Assembly: GCF_003284935.1 (NCBI RefSeq)
Contig: NZ_QMEV01000002.1
Span: 1-64,000 of the forward strand
DNA: 64,000 nucleotides
Source of the DNA: Mycobacterium colombiense
Lineage (GTDB): Bacteria > Actinomycetota > Actinomycetes > Mycobacteriales > Mycobacteriaceae
Direction: 5' to 3'
Positions within the stretch are counted from its first letter, which is position 1. Every line of letters starts with the position of its first letter. A model generated the notes under the pieces. It was not told the origin of the DNA and made no database searches. It was given only the letters and a program-made list of their open reading frames with translations. This document shows positions 62,466 to 64,000 of this stretch, in pieces. The position numbers were made by a program, and so were the translations under genes.

Positions 62466-63422
62466 TCACAAGGCCGGACACAGCGACGACAGGAACTGCT
62501 GAGTTCGACGCCGAGACGTGGTTCGCTCTTCAATGTCCTTGCCCAACGGCACGATTCGCACCGCAAGGTCGGTGACGCCAGCATCCCGGTAGCGGCGCAA
62601 CCGATCCAGGATGGCCGTCTCGTCGCCGGCCGCCATGGTGTCACCGACGTCTTCGGCGTCGCCGTGCTGCAGCAGTCGCACATAGTTGGGCGAGAAGTCC
62701 GCGTGCCCAAGCACCTCGCTGGCGTAGCCGCGAGCATCGTCGGTCTCGCTGTTCGAGCAGAGCGCGACCGGAACACCGGCGACGATCCGGGGCACGGGAC
62801 GCCCGGCCCGGCCGGCCGCCGCGGTGAGGCGCGGAACGACGTGGTCGCCGATCGCGCGCTCGTCGGCCATCCACAGCACGGTGCCGGCGGCCCGCGCGCC
62901 GGCCAGTTGCAGCATTGTCGGTCCGAGCGCCGACAGCAGCACCGGCACCGCGAAGGCGTCCGTGACGTCGACCGGCGAATGGACGCAATAGCTTTCGTTG
63001 TCGACATCCACGCTGCCCGGACCGGCGAAGGACGCGAGGAGCACGTCGAGGTAGTCACCCATCAGGCGCGCCGGGCGGTCATAGGGCAATCCCAGCTGCG
63101 AGTTGACGATCCAATGATGCGAGGGTCCGATGCCCAGCGTGAACCGGCCGCCGCAGGCGACCTGGGTGGTCAGGGCTTGCTGCGCCATGATCATCGGATG
63201 GCGAGTCTGAATCGGCACGACGGCCGTTCCGATTTCGATGCGCTCGGTGGCGTGCCCGATCAGCGCCACCGCGGTCAGCGCGTCGAGATAGCCGGGGACC
63301 TGGGGCATCCAGAACGCGGTGAAACCGTCGCTTTCGGCGGCGACCCCGTCGTCGATCAGGCCGGCGAGCCGGTCGGCGCGGGGGCGCTCCTTGTCCGAGC
63401 CGACCATCAAGCCGATGCGCAT
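62466..63422 (-). CDS. LLM-class F420-dependent oxidoreductase
   Basis: A 318-aa LLM-family protein. It starts MRIGLMVGSDKERPRADRLA, and TAFWMPQVPGYLDALTAVAL, IEIGTAVVPIQTRHPM and FTLGIGPSHHWIVNSQLG follow, as in F420-dependent mycobacterial enzymes of the MSMEG_2516 type. ATG at 63422. It follows the upstream partial gene (63435) by 12 bases, so they probably share an operon. Its stop touches the acyl-CoA dehydrogenase stop. Confidence 0.9.
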   Translation of the reverse strand: MRIGLMVGSDKERPRADRLAGLIDDGVAAESDGFTAFWMPQVPGYLDALTAVALIGHATERIEIGTAVVPIQTRHPMIMAQQALTTQVACGGRFTLGIGPSHHWIVNSQLGLPYDRPARLMGDYLDVLLASFAGPGSVDVDNESYCVHSPVDVTDAFAVPVLLSALGPTMLQLAGARAAGTVLWMADERAIGDHVVPRLTAAAGRAGRPVPRIVAGVPVALCSNSETDDARGYASEVLGHADFSPNYVRLLQHGDAEDVGDTMAAGDETAILDRLRRYRDAGVTDLAVRIVPLGKDIEERTTSRRRTQQFLSSLCPAL

Positions 63423-63434
63423 GCGGCCCCTTTC

Positions 63435-64000
63435 CTACGGCACATAGCGATCCCACTCGTACGGGACAACCGCGAAAAACGGTGCGGCGAACAATGCTTC
63501 GACGCCCGGTTCGGCCCAGCGAGCCTCGAGCACCGGCCGCAGCCGCGCCGCGGTGGCAATCGGGTCGCCGTCGAGGAAGCAATACGTGATCGCCTGGTTC
63601 GCCGGTGCGCTAGCCAAGCTGGCGTCGACCCGACGCGACACTGCGGACCACACACCGGCGACGCCGTCGACGTCCACCAGCGGGTCCGGCGACGCCACTC
63701 CCCGCTCGACCACCACGAACGCGCCCCGCACGGGCAGCCAGGGCAACACGTCCGACCCGACCCTGGCGCGCGGCGCGGCGGCCTTGCTGTGCACGTCGTA
63801 CACGCCGCGTTGCACCGGCGGCAGCAGCGGGAGTTTGCGACCGGCATTGCCCAGCGCCGTGGACAGTTCGTTGAAATCGCGCAATCCGGCCGCGTCGGTG
63901 AAGAAGTACGTCATCACGTGGTCGACCGCATCGAAGGGGCCGTCGCCGACCGCGCGGGCCGAGCGGCAGGCCGGTGTGGACACCAACCGCAGCGAGGCGC
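63435..64000 (-). CDS. Dimeric alpha/beta-barrel (DABB-like) protein, 5' end cut by the window
   Basis: At least 188 aa; the reading frame continues past the window edge. Two similar halves are visible: VDHVMTYFFTDAAGLRDFNE, with ALGNAGRKLPLLPPVQRGVY nearby, and QAITYCFLDGDPIATAARLR, with ARWAEPGVEALFAAPFFAVV nearby. The layout is of a duplicated ferredoxin-like barrel, as in the protein at 18658. I do not know its function. The codon at 63986 (TTG) is only the first possible start inside the window and is probably not the true start. It lies directly upstream of the LLM gene on the same strand. Confidence 0.75.
   Translation of the reverse strand, partial: ASLRLVSTPACRSARAVGDGPFDAVDHVMTYFFTDAAGLRDFNELSTALGNAGRKLPLLPPVQRGVYDVHSKAAAPRARVGSDVLPWLPVRGAFVVVERGVASPDPLVDVDGVAGVWSAVSRRVDASLASAPANQAITYCFLDGDPIATAARLRPVLEARWAEPGVEALFAAPFFAVVPYEWDRYVP

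Overview
The window is high-GC DNA from a slow-growing non-tuberculous Mycobacterium, probably of the M. avium complex or a relative (species not proven). The evidence is a full mce operon with its YrbE permeases, many F420-type LLM oxidoreductases, numerous acyl-CoA enzymes and P450s, and a block whose gene order matches M. tuberculosis Rv0862c to Rv0853c: XPB helicase, FadB, FadA, DapC, two SRPBCC proteins, Far, a third SRPBCC protein and a keto-acid decarboxylase. I saw no tRNA, rRNA, CRISPR array, prophage or insertion sequence.

Region 1 (1-2753) is the 3' end of an Rv0862c-like helicase-domain gene, with an apparent frameshift near its visible 5' end, followed by xpb. Region 2 (2750-9340) sits between xpb and fadB, which are neighbours in M. 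tuberculosis. It carries an Ltp3-like thiolase with its DUF35 partner, an ABM-fold protein, two LLM oxidoreductases, a TetR regulator facing a flavin monooxygenase across two operator-like palindromes, and a methyltransferase. It ends in a very long hairpin terminator. Region 3 (9347-18448) is the conserved block from fadB to pdc.

Region 4 (18453-26123) is lipid or CoA catabolism: an operon of amidohydrolase, FadD3-like ligase, a duplicated alpha/beta-barrel protein and a Bfd-type ferredoxin; an LpqH-like lipoprotein; an enoyl-CoA hydratase with an MmpS-like secreted protein; a TetR regulator; and a P450. Region 5 (25842-28991) is a compact membrane operon of two paralogous six-helix proteins plus orphan cytochrome-oxidase III and IV type subunits. 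A TetR gene faces it across a perfect 18-bp palindrome.

Region 6 (29001-49148) centres on an eight-gene yrbEAB-mceABCDEF operon (41387 down to 31739), a predicted lipid importer. It is flanked on both sides by paralogous pairs of Mce-associated proteins and by small secreted proteins. Between them lie CaiB-type CoA-transferase, aldehyde dehydrogenase, SDR, [3Fe-4S] ferredoxin and P450 genes. Region 7 (49450-64000) adds a membrane esterase, an alpha/beta-type acyl-CoA dehydrogenase pair, nitroreductase, CMD-family and HIBADH-family proteins, then a second catabolic operon: two amidohydrolases (one with degraded metal-site motifs), Rieske ferredoxin, alpha/beta hydrolase, NuoF-like diaphorase, ferredoxin and another acyl-CoA dehydrogenase.

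The most interesting regulatory signal is a repeated 15-bp motif, GAGAAT-N3-ATTCTC. It stands upstream of at least five separate catabolic transcription units on both sides of the mce operon. I infer one regulon for uptake and breakdown of an unidentified lipid, possibly cyclic or terpenoid.
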